From positions 27,406,478 to 27,470,477 of the forward strand of contig OX457042.1 of assembly GCA_949752735.1 (NCBI GenBank): a DNA stretch of 64,000 nt, given 5' to 3'. Below are positions 1-12,079 of this stretch, piece after piece. The notes under the pieces were generated by a model that worked only from the letters and a program-made list of their open reading frames with translations, made no database searches and had not been told where the DNA came from. The first letter of the stretch is position 1. Every line of letters starts with the position of its first letter. The translations under genes were made by a program, and so were the position numbers. Source of the DNA: Lumbricus terrestris. Lineage: Eukaryota > Annelida > Clitellata > Crassiclitellata > Lumbricidae.

Positions 1-557
1 AGAAGAGAACTTGAATATCTTAACTTTAAAAATTTGTCTCTTTTTGCTTAGTAATAAGTTAATATTGATGAAATTGTCGTTTAGTTTATGTAAATTCTTT
101 TAACTTCTTGCTTATGCGCTGAGGTATAGAAGGTTTAAAGTGGGTTAGGGGGAGGACTGCCCAGGTCAGAAAATGGTGATATCTTGTTGAGTGGCTGTTG
201 ACTCGAACTGTACTGTCGGTGTGTGATGAAAATATGGAAGGCTTGGACATTTTAGGTTAATGACTTTATTGGTGACTTAAAAAGTTTAAACCTACAGAGT
301 ACAGAAGTTTGAAATTAGGTTTTTAGATCTACTGTTTGGTTGATAAAAAATGATAAATTATATTTTTTGCATCTATTATTTTCTTAATCATAGAAATAAC
401 AAAAAAGAAAGAACATGTTTTGTTTCTTATTGGCTGGAATTTTTTTAATTACTTCACAGCATGGGGACTGTGATGTGTAAGACTATCATGCTGGACTGGT
501 AGCACTTAGCTGATAAGCTACCCAGGTACACTTGTTCAATTGTTCATAATTATGTTC
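1..557. other. AT-rich flank, nothing recognised
   Basis: AT-rich unique-looking DNA up to the target-site duplication of the first transposon. I see no coding exon, RNA gene or repeat here. Confidence 0.4.
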
Positions 558-1519
558 ATATGCACTAGGGCGCCCGTTAAGCCAATGAGAAAATTTTAAA
601 TTCGTAATTTTCTACACGGTACCCTCTGAAGTTGTTACACCTGGTCTGTGAAATAACAGAGTGAAATTGCAGAATTTTATGTTAATATTTACTGGGAGCT
701 CAACATGACTAAAGTTTATGCTATATCGCAATCTTTCGTACCTTTTCCAGTTTCGTTGTTTACAGTACCGGTATTTTGTTTCACATTGCACATGTTACTT
801 AGGCCTACTATGTTGTTATTATTCTATTTAGACTTATTAATGTGTTTAATATTACTGCTGCTCTCTCAGTCAACAGTTTATCCTTGGATTCTTTCAGCTA
901 GTTCATGTATAAAAATGAGTCCTTGTCATTGCAAAATCACAACAAACAGCTAAGGTTTTAATCTTAATTTAAAAATAACTGGACCCGCTACAAAACCACA
1001 AGAAGCACTAAGTTGTAAAGAAATTACATTTAAAGAGAACAGAAAAATGTAATATTCACAAAAGGTTACTGTTAGTAGGTTTTAGCTTATTATGGTCAAT
1101 GTCCATACAGTACTCACAAACAGAGTAAAATTGCTATATCTATTAATTGTGCAATTAGCATTCTGAAATCTGCACCATCACTTTCATTTAGCTGCAACAT
1201 GTTCCTTTTGTTAAAAAATATGCAATCCTTTTTTAATTTTGTGTGCACACTGTTCTGCGCAATTGGGGCAATGATGCAGTAACTGTTGTATTTAGTGTGT
1301 CAATGTTATAGTTGTCATACTAAAGCAGCTGCAGTATATCTAAATCACTGATAGTGCTTTCAGTTTTTTTGATTTAAAATCTTAGATTGATTAGTTAATT
1401 ACCAATAGAAAGTATGTCAGAAGTAGCTGCTTCACGACTTGTAACAGTCACACGTATAGTTCCGCTGACATTTGGTTGATTGATACGGTATCAGAAGAAA
1501 TACATGTGGAAGCAAGCTT

Positions 1520-2580
1520 CCAACTTACAATCAGGTGTTGTCTGTCTTTTTCCATCGGCACAAGATTCTTGCTAAGACAGTCAGAGACAGTTCAAGGTCT
1601 GTTGTACATGAAGTTCTTCACATTTGGTCAATGGCCCGTATCCCAACAACACTTGATAGGAATGCCATTGAAAAGTTGGAGGACATGTTTTATAGATGGG
1701 AGAAACTGAATAAGAACATGCATCGCAGAACTGAGCTAATGAAAGTACTATGATCGGAGATTTGGGAAAACTTTTGACATGTCACATACAGATGCTATGT
1801 CAATGACCACCATTGCTGAAAACAGGTTTTTCTTGGATGACCAACACTGTCCACGCATAGGCTAAATGGGTGGTGTAGACACAGCTCTGGCTAGAACAGA
1901 GGGCAGAAAGTTAAAGAGATTGAAGTGTGAGCATTATCTCAGAAGTAAAGAAGATGACAGAAAGAGAGCGAATATCACAGTTCAGAAAGATGATGAATTG
2001 ACTTCAGAAGAAGAATTGGCCACTATGGCTGCTAAAGTTGAGTCTTATCTAGAACCACGCTGCTCACATAGAGCTACCAAACGAGGGTCGGTGCCTGTTG
2101 TAACAGCAGAATTAAGTGCTGCACTTCATCGAGCCAATGTCAGCAGCCGCACAGCAACACTTATTCTGGCTGAGACTGCATAGAACCTTGGACATGACAT
2201 GTCTAGTTTCAACGTCAATCCTGAATCCATCAGAACAGCAAGACTAAAGTTTCGTCAACATACCGCTCAGGCTGGAAAAGCCATTTTCGAACCGTCCGTA
2301 CCTCTAGTTGTACATTGGGATGGCAAGATGTTACCATATATTGCAGGCAATGAGCAGGTTGACGCAGTCTTGGTATTAGGTTTGCATGTGGAGCAGCCTC
2401 TTGACGTGACAAAGCTTCTGGATGGTAGGGGGAAGCAACTAGCAATGCTGCTGTTTCAATGATGCGAGAGTGGGGAATAGAAAATCTAGTCAGGGCCATG
2501 TGCCTAGACACCCCAGCTTCCAATATGGGCAGACAAAGTGGGGTTTGTGGTGTGAAGATTTCGAGCTAAACAAGAAATAT
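1520..2580 (+). pseudogene. Transposase remnant, multiply frameshifted
   Basis: Conceptual fragments lie in two frames: 1535-1753, then 1866-2183 and 2199-2462 (one frame split by a TAG), then from 2459 in another frame. The pieces read like one protein. They contain an early segment with AKTVRDSSRSVVHEVL, a later VVHWDGKMLP block, and MCLDTPASNMGR near 2500. From memory these resemble an uncharacterised transposase-like family of invertebrates with a D-T-x-x-S-N-x-G-R motif; this is recognition, not a search result. Stops, frame changes and the nested insertion at 2589 mean it is not functional. It sits inside the TIR/TSD-bounded element 566-4562, which supports a transposase origin. Confidence 0.6.
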
Positions 2581-2588
2581 GTTAACAG

Positions 2589-4034
2589 CAACGTTCCCTC
2601 TAAGCTGCGCGGGTGCGCGGCCGCGCACCTCATTTTAAAACCCCGCGCAGCAGTTTCAAATCTCCGCTCACAAATTTTGGCAGGAAGTGCATATAAACTA
2701 AGGTTTTGTTAAATTTGTTTAACTTGACGTAAGTCATTGATTTTTGATCTCATATTTTCCCACCGAGTGGTCAAAATCTGTGTGCGCGGACGACTACCAA
2801 GCTGCCATCTAGCCATTCGACAGTCAATTATCCCCGGACGAATACCCCAACTAATGACTATAACCGCACCCCGTCCAGAGCTTTGTAATGACTGGACGCA
2901 GGCTGGAAACACGTAGCCTACGCTCCCACCTAGGTTGAATCTGAGGGACGATCTAGTCACGGCTTTGAAGAGAATAATTAATGCCCAGTGCGAGTTGAGC
3001 GCACCACTCATTGAGTCACAAACAGGAACATCTGTTAAGAGATAACTAATCACAAGGGATGCTCCAACCTCATCTTTAACTGTGTCAGTCATTAGCTGGG
3101 ACGTCCTGGCGACTCCTGCTATGACCCGAAACCAGAAGACCAGCTTGGCACCAACCAATTTAGAGGGGATGCTTGCTGATTCTTATCAGCTGCTCTGCCG
3201 TCATAGGCGGCTGCTCCGGCTGGTAAGTTAGTTCCAACAGGTGGAGCCAAAGAACCCTCCAGTCATCCACTATAGGTGAGTGGAAAACCCTAGGCCTAGG
3301 ACGATGCCGTATATTGCAGGCCTGTCTGTCAAATGGCAAACAGATCACCAGAGTTGGATTTCACTTTGGAGGTCGGTTTAATACAGGGTTATTTCTTAGT
3401 GAGTGAAATTTGTAAGCTACATGTATACCGAAACGTAAAGCGAATGAGAGTATATAAAACAGCATTTTAAAAGAAAAGGTATTCTTCTAATTTTAAAACT
3501 GATTGGCTTAGCGAGATCGTAAAGACGGAGCTTCCAGCGTCAGTAGAATAGAAACAACGAGACTTGGCCTGGCAGTCAATATCGACAGGATTAATTTTAT
3601 CAACAATTATGATCGTTGCTGAAAGATCGGAGGCAGCGATATTTTAGCGCTGAACATTATTTTGTTGCTAGATTAAGAACTACATGTATCCTCCATCATA
3701 TAGTCTCAGGTAGGTCTAAGGTAGGTTTAGTTCAGATTTTGCTTGGTATTATTTATCGTAGGCTAGCCTATCATTAATATTTTCATTTGTGATAACTGAT
3801 AAGTATTAAAACCATATATAGGGCCTACGTGATTTCTGCGCAATAGACTACATCATCTTTAATCTAAAAATGGACATTAGGCCTATTACAGGCGTGTAAT
3901 TAGTGTAGTTTGGCCTGTAGGTTTTTCAAACACAAATTTAATGTATCTGAAAATATGGTGCCCAGGCGGAAATTTGGGTTGCTCAAGCAACCGTCAGCTC
4001 CGCGCACACAGTAAAAATATTAGAGGGAACGTTG
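2589..4034. mobile_element. Nested hAT-like DNA transposon, non-autonomous
   Basis: A perfect 15-bp terminal inverted repeat, CAACGTTCCCTCTAA (2589-2603) and TTAGAGGGAACGTTG (4020-4034), is flanked by a perfect 8-bp duplication GTTAACAG (2581-2588 and 4035-4042). CA..TG ends with an 8-bp TSD are typical of hAT. The 1,446-bp interior is GC-rich at the left end (GCGCGG-type runs) and has no recognisable transposase, so it is probably mobilised in trans. It interrupts the older transposase remnant. Confidence 0.88.
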
Positions 4035-4761
4035 GTTAACAGTCTAGTCTGGCAGTGGTAAATGGCAGAGTAGAGTGAGCTGTGTAGCTGATATATGACT
4101 TCAACACCTCCATTACAACAAGTGATGAACAGAAACAATTTCTCAAGCCACAGAGCCAAGTGCCCAAAAGCGAGAAAGTCACTACTTGTCGGTGATGATA
4201 CAACAACAAAATACACTGACAACTAGACCCTAGTGACTTACAGCTTTAAAACGAAAATAAATGCTGCAATGTTCTTTGTTGTGGCAGTATTGTTATTAGT
4301 ATTCTGAATAGTTCAGTTTTGATTAGCATTTGACAGTGCTGTATTGATTTTGCATTGAAAATATTTGAATGATAAATAACTGTGAAATAAGTCAGAATAG
4401 CATGCTGTCTGATAATATTTCACTAACTTCACATACGTTGAGCTCCCTCTAAACATGCATCCAAAATTCTTAAAAAATTACCTGGAACTTCTCTCATGAT
4501 AGACAACAAAATGAGAGGGTACCACATAAGAAATTCAGAAAAAAATTTTAACGGGCACCCTAATATGCACTCTATAAATAGTTCTGTATCTAGATAAGTA
4601 CTTGGAGTAAATAATCAATGTTTTATCACCTTGGGTGTGATGTCCCTGGTAGTGTATGTGGGAGTGAGCTTAGAATTTAGTGCATCTGTCTCTGTTGGTA
4701 CATGTTTGCTTGTGTGTATGTGTGTTACTCTCTGTCCCTCCCTCTCTGTGTCTCTCTCCTA

Positions 4762-4939
4762 CAGGGCTTAAAGTGTGGCTGGACGGTCATGGACGGCGTC
4801 CATGCACTTATTTTAAAATCTGAACGCCGTCCAGCCACTTATTGGCCAGCAATGACTGGAAAGGTAAGGGGCGTCCAGGCACTTTTGTTGGAAAGATAAT
4901 GGGCGTCCAGGCACTTCTTTTTCCACACTTTAAGCACTG
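4762..4939. mobile_element. hAT-type MITE (CAGGGCTTAAAG family), full copy
   Basis: 178 bp with 17-bp inverted ends (CAGGGCTTAAAGTGTGG / CCACACTTTAAGCACTG, one mismatch) and a perfect 8-bp TSD CTCTCCTA (4754-4761, 4940-4947). The interior repeats GTCCAGGCACTT-like words. Related copies lie at 17427-17573, 60702-60822 and, split, at 62113-62755. It mimics a spliced exon (CTACAG before it, GTAAGG inside), but the TSD shows it is an insertion. Confidence 0.92.
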
Positions 4940-5319
4940 CTCTCCTATCATTACTGCCATCTATGTCTCTGTTCAGCTGTGTCCATATCTGTGGCTGATA
5001 TCAATCAGTCAATCAATCAATTTTTATTTATTCAGAACATCAAGCATGATCTGAGATGTCACTTTTTTATTTTGTGATCAAGTGTCCTTGTTTTGTGTTT
5101 TCAGAGCTGAGGTTTGGGCTTCGGATATGTGTGAATGAAAATCTGTGCCCCCCCACCATCTTTGTAGTTGAATTTTAAACAAGCTGTTTTTGCTGATAAC
5201 AATCCCACTTGAACGCCACTCATTATCTCTGACCTTTTTGGACTTGTCCATGTTTACTGTGTGTGTTTGTGTATGTGTGTTTTTGTGTTTATACTGTGTA
5301 TCTTTGTGGGCGTGTTTTA

Positions 5320-5670
5320 TGAGTGTCTGTCTGTTCAGTTTAAGTTCTATCTACATGGTGTTTAGATCATCTTATTGCGAAGCACTAAACCATCAGGTTT
5401 CTGAGAAGATCATTTTTACCCTCCATCGCAATCACTCACATCCATTTATCCTCTTTCTTTCCATTTCAATTTGCTTCTCCTGTTGTCCTAAATTCCGACC
5501 AAGGCACTGACATTATGTTTTATGTGAGCACTTTTTTGTTTTGATTGACTAAAAGGCTGCTGCTTTGGTTCAAAAGCAGGGATGCTGGAATAAGAGTTGA
5601 TATCAGCAGCAGCAGCAGCAGCAGCAGCAGGCTGTAGAACTTGATCTCTGTATTAGAATGTTGCCCAAAC
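5320..5670. repeat. Unclassified dispersed repeat, copy 1
   Basis: About 320 bp is recognisably similar to 10649-10965: both have CTGTCTGT, then a segment with GAAGATCA and CCTCCATC, then CCTAAATT(C/T)CGACCA.GGCACTGACA, and end in CAG-rich DNA. Both follow TG-rich DNA. No terminal inverted repeat or poly-A tail is visible. A (CAG)n run, 5608-5630, lies near the end. Confidence 0.6.
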
Positions 5671-6495
5671 AAAGTCAGACTGAACAAGGTATTGTCCACG
5701 ATGCCACGTTTGTGCATGAGGGAGAAGTGCTTGATTCACTTATGTGCATAAGCTGAATACAGGCCACAGTTATGCACTGCGCTGTGTATATCAACACTGC
5801 TTAACTGCATAAGCACCAGAGAACATTTTGGCCACCTAGGCAGTTCACCCGTGGACACCAACACGACTCTGACCATCAAGTGATCTCAAGTAGCGGAAGT
5901 TAGCTGTTCATGGTCCATATCAGCAATTAACCTAATATTTAATAACATTGCTTTCATAACTATTGAAAGCATTCCTCTTAGATTTTAGTAACTGAATGTT
6001 TGCTAAGAGTATTATAGTAATTCATGTCGGCTCCATACCTGCCATTAAGTTCCAGTACTTTTTGCCAATTACACACAGTACATTTGAACTTTTGCTGTGT
6101 GCATTATAAGTCAGTGCATAGGTTCAAGGCACTAACTACTATATAATTACTGTAGTATCAGCAACAGTTGCTGGCATAATTATGGTGAAAACAGAACAGT
6201 CATAGGATTGGTAGTTTTGTTCTTTTATTGTTAGTGGTTTTTTGTTCATTTAAAAAGATTGTCTGTCAATATAAAGGAAGAAGAAATAGTGTAACTAAAA
6301 TATATATAATAGGGCAGTCATTATTGCAAGACAAAATGATGCAGACAGTCAACCATCTTTTTTAATGCTGGCATTGACTGTTATGGTGCATTGTGAAGAT
6401 GCTGTCGGCCTATGTCTCGATACATATACACTGACACTGTCCTGTTGCAGTTTTATTTTGATGACAGTTATATAGCGCATGTATAGCACATATAT
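5671..6495. other. No recognisable feature
   Basis: AT-rich sequence without a supported exon, repeat or RNA gene. Confidence 0.35.
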
Positions 6496-6499
6496 AACT

Positions 6500-6586
6500 T
6501 ATGCACTTTGGCGTGAAACTCCAATTCAGTGTCCTGACGTATTCAGGAGCGCATCTGAGAAGAAATCCTGAAGGGCGCTATATGCT
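6500..6586 (+). mobile_element. SINE fragment, 5' truncated
   Basis: Matches the 3' third of the tRNA-derived SINE described at 18094: GGCGTGAAACTCC, then CAGTGTC, then the shared tail ending GGGCGCTATA. It runs directly into the CATA microsatellite. Confidence 0.75.
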
Positions 6587-6858
6587 CATACATACATACA
6601 TACATACATACATACATACATACATACATACATACATACATACATACATACATACATACATACATACATACATACATACATACATACATACATACATACA
6701 TACAATCATACATACATACATATACCTACATACATACATACATACATACATACATACATACATACATACATACATACATACATACATACATACATACATA
6801 CAATCATACATACATACATACATACATACATACATACATACATACATACATACATACA

Positions 6859-6890
<32 letters not shown>

Positions 6891-6938
6891 CCTACATACA
6901 TACATACATACATACATACATACATACATACATACATA
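6587..6938. repeat. (CATA)n microsatellite
   Basis: About 350 bp of nearly pure CATA with a few CCTACA/CAATCA interruptions, grown from the 3' tail of the SINE fragment at 6500-6586. It is open in several frames; those ORFs are artefacts. Confidence 0.95.
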
Positions 6939-7439
6939 GCATCAGCATATTGCATTCCATCCAGTGTAGATTTGAAGGCGAAAGAAACAACTTTAGGCAG
7001 ATCACGTCCATGAGCTGTATGCACAATGTAAATGAGGGCAGAGCATCATCACTTCAAACAACACTAAGAGGCAGAAACTTGATAAAGACGATGACAATGG
7101 TGATCCATCATTTGTTTGTACCCATCACCACCAGATGTCCGGTATCAGGAACAGATGACGAAGCGTACTGAAGAGATGTTTTTTCTGTTGTTAGTAAGTG
7201 TGAACCAAAGACTGAACATTTGATGTATGACATGAGCCACGGATTCCTGTTTGTTGTTTGTTGGGGGATTTCCATCTGACAGGAAGAGAAGAAATGTTTT
7301 GTATACATCGAACATATCATGCAACATCCTCTGCTAATTCGTTCTCGTTTTTCTCATTTCTGATCGTATTTCACTTATATAACTTCTAGTAACAATGTGT
7401 CGGTTGATGGCGCTTCAGTGTCAGGTTCTGTTTGTGTGT
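6939..7439. other. No recognisable feature
   Basis: Unique-looking sequence; no supported exon. Confidence 0.35.
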
Positions 7440-7835
7440 TTTAATATTTGAAAATTATGTGGGCATCTGTGTGTATGTGTGTGTGTGTGTGTGCGTGTGT
7501 GTGTGACTATTGAATATATGGGCATATCTGTGTGTATACTTAGACTATGCAGGCATCTGTGTGTGTAATTATGTAATAATAATAATAATTACAGAGTTTG
7601 TGGCCAAATCTGTGTATACACTTGAAAACTTTGTGGACATAATTATGTGTGGGTGTATGTACTTAAAGAGTATGTGGACATCTGTAGGTGTGTATACTTA
7701 AATGGATATGGTGGACATATCTGTGTGTATACTTAAAGAGTATATGGACATCTGTGGATGTGTACTTAAATAGATATTGTCGATTTCTTTCTGTGTGTAT
7801 ACTTAACGAGTATGTGGGCTCTCGTTTGTGTGTGT
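7440..7835. repeat. TG-rich minisatellite
   Basis: Degenerate units of roughly 45-60 bp built on TATGTGGACATCTGTGTGTAT..ACTTAAA recur, beginning with a (TG)n run at about 7467-7503. Confidence 0.6.
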
Positions 7836-8616
7836 GCGAAGGTAGGGCTTCTCTCCTTTTTGTAAACAGACATTTATTTTCTCATTTGACAATTCCTGCT
7901 GTTTTTTAAGCCTTTTACAGTTTTGACATAGTTTTTGGTTAAAATGAAAGACGAAGCTGTAGATCAGTGTATTGTATTGTATCATATCATTGCATGTATC
8001 GAGACTTCAGTGCCTTACATGGTGACGAACAAGACTTATATAAATAGGCGTAAAGACAATTTTGTCCCTACTTTATTGGGTCAGATTTCAAGAAGATGTT
8101 GTGGTAGCACATATTTAAATCTTAACATGAAACTAAATCGCTTGCAAAACATATTGGTACCATATTAAGATTCCAAAGTCTGCTGTATGCAAAGAAGAAT
8201 GTTTGTGACATAATTTATGTTTTATTTTATCTGTGCAATGTCAACTGCGTGCATGACATTAAAAACTGTGCCCAGAGTGAATATAAATCATATGAGCACT
8301 GTAGTTTTATATCCAATCGCATAATAATGAGTCAGTAATTGGGAATTCAGTTTCACTGTGCTTCCCCAGGGCTCTACTATCACTTGTTTACAACATCTCT
8401 TCACGTTCACTTGATACTCCAATCATCTGCTAGTTATCATATGATGACGACAGTATTAAGTGTCAACACATGTACAGATTTTCTCTAAGTTATGTGACTG
8501 ACTGTTCTTGGTTGTTGCTTTTATTCATGGACTATTGTATTAAAGACAATTCATCCATTCCACCAAAGTGAAGGGGTTAAAAGTAGAGGCACATGTTCAT
8601 TTTCAGGGTTGTCATT

Positions 8617-8648
<32 letters not shown>

Positions 8649-9560
8649 TATCATCATCATTATTATCCATCAAATCATAAGAGGAATAGATTATATTTTA
8701 TATCAGTCTCCTTTAATACAATGTATATCTTATTTATATCATACATATTATTTCAGAAAATATGTTTAATATACGAATCTCATGCAGTATAATATCTTAC
8801 TTCTATCATACATCTCTTAGATATGGTATGCCAGTATTGTGTCACATTTACACCTGTACGATGTACACAGAACTTTGCTGCCAAGGTCGACCTACCCAGC
8901 AGAGCTGTGGACCCGTGCTAGCTGGTCTGGTGACCCGAACAGCCTAGACCCCCCCCGTCGTTTTTTAGTTGGGGCAGTTTTGGGCCGTATTCGAGAGCTC
9001 TTCTGCAAGGTCAGGAGGCGGGGCTTGGCTCGGCTCGTCCTATCACTATCGTTGGAAATAGGTTACTAGGTCACTTCTTGATGGTAGGAGGTTTGAAATG
9101 CAGTTGTGTACGGAAGATGGTCTTGTGATCTCTAGATGTCATCTGCTGTAGTTGTTATCTGTCTGACTAGGATTCTGTATGATCTGCAGAACTTTGCCCA
9201 AAAAACCTTGGAAGGGTCTCAACTTCATTTAGTAGCGCCACTCCTTTTCCAGCTCTCTCTGTATTTATTTCCTTAAAAATATAAATGTACCGTGCTCGGA
9301 TTTCAAATAACCATCATATTTATTTTGGTCTTGACGCTGCTCGTTTAAAAAAAAATTGATCGGTTGAGATCCTTCACCACCGCTCGCCCGTTTGAATGGA
9401 TGCTCATCAGAACACCGAGACATCATCACATCGCTCAATCCTCAAGTTTGGAGATTACGATCACGCCATTAATTTAAGGTTCCCGTGTATGGAACATGCC
9501 AGTCCATAACTTGAACAAGAGTTATCTTGATTAATCTGAATGCGCTTAACCTCGACTTCA
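7836..9560. other. Intergenic, (CAT)n run and a GC-rich patch
   Basis: Contains a (CAT)n microsatellite at 8612-8669 and a GC-richer stretch at about 8870-9060 in otherwise AT-rich DNA. The first exon of the synthetase must lie upstream of 10094 and could be here, but I find no ATG exon ending in the required phase that I can defend. Confidence 0.3.
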
Positions 9561-9562
9561 TT

Positions 9563-9645
9563 GACCCCTTGACTTGCATGATGCCTTGACTTACATGACT
9601 CCTTAACTTGCATGACTCCTTGACTTGCATGATGCCTTCACTTAC
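9563..9645. repeat. Short tandem repeat, 16-18 bp unit
   Basis: About five imperfect copies of CCTTGACTTGCATGATG, immediately before the perfect hairpin at 9650. Confidence 0.65.
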
Positions 9646-9649
9646 TGCC

Positions 9650-9726
9650 TGTAAATCAATTAGATGACATAAAAGTCAGACTGGCGTCATTCCAGTCTGA
9701 CTTTTATGTCATCTAATTGATTTACA
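9650..9726. repeat. Perfect 35-bp inverted repeat (hairpin)
   Basis: Arms 9650-9684 and 9692-9726 are exact reverse complements over 35 bp with a 7-nt loop CGTCATT. No TSD is seen. It may be a small fold-back element or a small-RNA precursor. Confidence 0.9.
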
Positions 9727-9945
9727 TCACACGATGTTTACTTCAGTTGCCTTAGCTCACTTGTCTAAGTAAGTGAGAGTGAGTGTAATCTGTATTACTC
9801 CACTTGCAAGCAGACAATGGAATGTACAACATAAGACATTGTTGTATTATGGATAGAAGTAATAACTTATGGTAGTAATTGAAGATGCAAATGATATGAC
9901 TTTCAATTACCCTGACGTGGCTGCTAACTAGTGCCTTATGACTTG

Positions 9946-10045
9946 AACTTCCTTAGCTGTTGCTGGGCTGAGAGTGGCTCTGAGTAGGTCTTATGACGAG
10001 GTGCTATATAGATTCTCTGAATGAATGAATTGTGAATGAATCGTC
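9946..10045 (+). mobile_element. LINE 3' end fragment
   Basis: Degenerate match to the 3' end of the LINE at 16979-17391: GGGCTGAGAGTGGCTCTGAGTAG, then GGTGCTATATA, then GAATGAATGAAT. It ends just before the acceptor of the first recognised synthetase exon. Confidence 0.55.
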
Positions 10046-10093
10046 TGACTGATGATCTTGGTCTCAGACGTGTTTTTTTCCCCTTCTTTGCAG

Positions 10094-10191
10094 TTGCAAC
10101 GAGTTGCTGGCCGGAAGTGAACATTCCGGAGGTTCCGATCACCGACTACGTCTTCCGAGACTTCAACAAGTTCGGCAACCGACCAGCACTG
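10094..10191 (+). CDS. Synthetase exon A (first one recognised)
   Basis: Acceptor TTCTTTGCAG at 10084-10093 and donor GTGGGT at 10192. Encodes [18 protein letters not shown] and GNRPAL, the usual N-terminal strand of this family. Its first two bases complete a codon begun in an unseen upstream exon. An in-frame ATG at 10036 lies before the pyrimidine tract, in LINE-tail-derived DNA, and is unlikely to be the start. Confidence 0.88.
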
Positions 10192-12047
10192 GTGGGTAGC
10201 TGGCTATTTGTATGGGGCCTTTTGAAGTGCCTTGTAAAGGAATCTTATCATTGGCTGAATCTTGATTTTCACGTTGGATCATCGTCGTAAGTAAACAAGC
10301 CAATTACAAGCCCGATGCTGATAAAGACCGCTACTTACACACTTAGACTGAAGAGCATCCTGAAATCAGAGCAGCGTTTTTTGACTACCGAACCTGTTTC
10401 TGTCGTATATTCCGACGATGCAGTTATTCTTAAGGTGCTATATAAATTATTTGATAGGGCCTATATATTATATATGCAGGTATGGTCGTACTATAGGAGT
10501 CTGAGTTTGTTCAAGTTTTGAAGAAATTCATGATTCTCTTAAGTCACCTATGAATTTTGGCCTTTCTGATATGATTGACTTTTGTGTGTGTGCTTGTGTG
10601 TGTGTGTGTGTGTGTTTATGTGTGTGTGTGTGTGTGTGTGACTGCTTGTCTGTCCGTCTGTCTGTCTGTTCTACATTGTGGTTAGGTCATCTTTTTGTGA
10701 AACAATGACCCTCAGCATCTCTCAGAAGATCAATTTATCCTCCATCTCAATCTATCTGATCCATGTCTCCTCTTTCTTTTACTTTTCCTTATCCTGGTGC
10801 CCTAAATTTCGACCAGGGCACTGACAAGATCTTTTATATCACCACTTTTTGTTTTTATTGACATATGGCTGGCTGCGGCTTGGGTTCAAGAGCAGGGACG
10901 CTGTAATATAATCAGAGCCGACATCAACAGCAGCTGCTGTGGAAATAATTGATCTTTGAACAAAAATGTGTGTATGGGTGTGTGTGTGTGTGTGTGTGCG
11001 TGCGTGTGTGTGTGTGTGCGTTTGTGTGTGTGTGTGTGCGTGTGTGTGTGTGTTATTATATCAAACTGAATTTAGTGAATGGAAACATTGTCTTCTTTGG
11101 ACAAAATTGAGTTTTTTTGGTGTTATTTCAATGTAAACTTTGATTTCAATTAACGTCTAGCATTACCTTGCAGCTTTTCTTTATAATTTTGTGTGTTATT
11201 TTTGGCTGATGATTATAGATATTGTGTGTTGTCTAGGAACTTAAGAATTTATTAGAATAACTTCGGGAACGAAGAAAGTTTCTGATGCGTTTTGCAAACA
11301 CAAAACTTGCAATGCAAGTCGCTAGACATTTCTCAGAGGCCATTCAGTTTTTGAGAGTATATTATTATGCTTTGCATTTGGAAACAAATGACTCTCTATA
11401 CATGAATAAATATTAAATGTCCCCAGGCCTGCTACTTAACTCTGATTGGCTGGATCATGTTTCTTTGTTCATACTTGACATTGGAAATTCGTTCTTCTCT
11501 CTCTGTCTGTGTTTGTTTCTCTACCTCTGTGTCTTTGTCATTATCTGTCTCTCTGTTTGTCCTTAAGCTAAGTGATGCATAAATTGTATCTGACTTGTTT
11601 AGTACTTATTTATAGAATAAGCCTTGAAGGACAAATCTGCCTGCCCTACTCCTTGGAGCTTGACCTTGGAACCGATTTTAACCCTCTGCCTGTTGATTTT
11701 GTTTTGACTGAGCGCCTTTGAATAAGCTTGTTCCCATGACTTGATTTGATCATGGTTTGTGTGTTCTGATTGGGAGCACCTTCGTTATAGTTCTCTTGAA
11801 TTTGAATGGCATTAGTAATTATAAGTCCCCCTCAAGTCGCCTCGTAGGTACCCTGAGCAAGTCCTTCACTTGCAATTGTTCATGCGCTTCGGCGTGAAAC
11901 TCCGATTCAGTGTCCACTGTCCACGCTGTAGTCGGTAGCACTTTTGAGTAGTAATCTTGACGTGGCACTATACATACATACATACATGCTTACATACATA
12001 CATACATACATTCATACATACATACATACATACATACATACATACAT

Positions 12048-12079
<32 letters not shown>

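Larger units (their letters stand above)
566..4562 (+). mobile_element. Decayed DNA transposon, TAGGG termini, 8-bp TSD
   Basis: The ends are inverted: TAGGGCGCCCGTTAA at 566 against TTAACGGGCACCCTA ending at 4562. A second inverted block, GGTACCCTCT, lies about 50 bp inside each end. The element is flanked by a perfect 8-bp duplication, ATATGCAC (558-565 and 4563-4570), which establishes insertion by transposition. It carries the remains of a transposase (about 1520-2580) and is interrupted by a second transposon at 2589-4034. An 8-bp TSD fits hAT or P-type transposases, but TAGGG is not the usual hAT start (CA..). The element at 34877-37086 has the same terminal design. The superfamily is left open. 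Confidence 0.85.

Noticed and set aside
2709..3158. 149-residue minus-strand ORF in the nested hAT-like element
   Set aside because: No recognisable transposase motif; length is compatible with chance in GC-rich DNA.
4761..4866. Apparent exon with CTACAG acceptor and GTAAGG donor
   Set aside because: The segment is a MITE with TIRs and a perfect 8-bp TSD, and recurs elsewhere.
10036..10093. In-frame ATG at 10036 as start of the synthetase
   Set aside because: It lies upstream of a good pyrimidine tract and CAG acceptor and in LINE-tail DNA; a spliced upstream exon is more likely.
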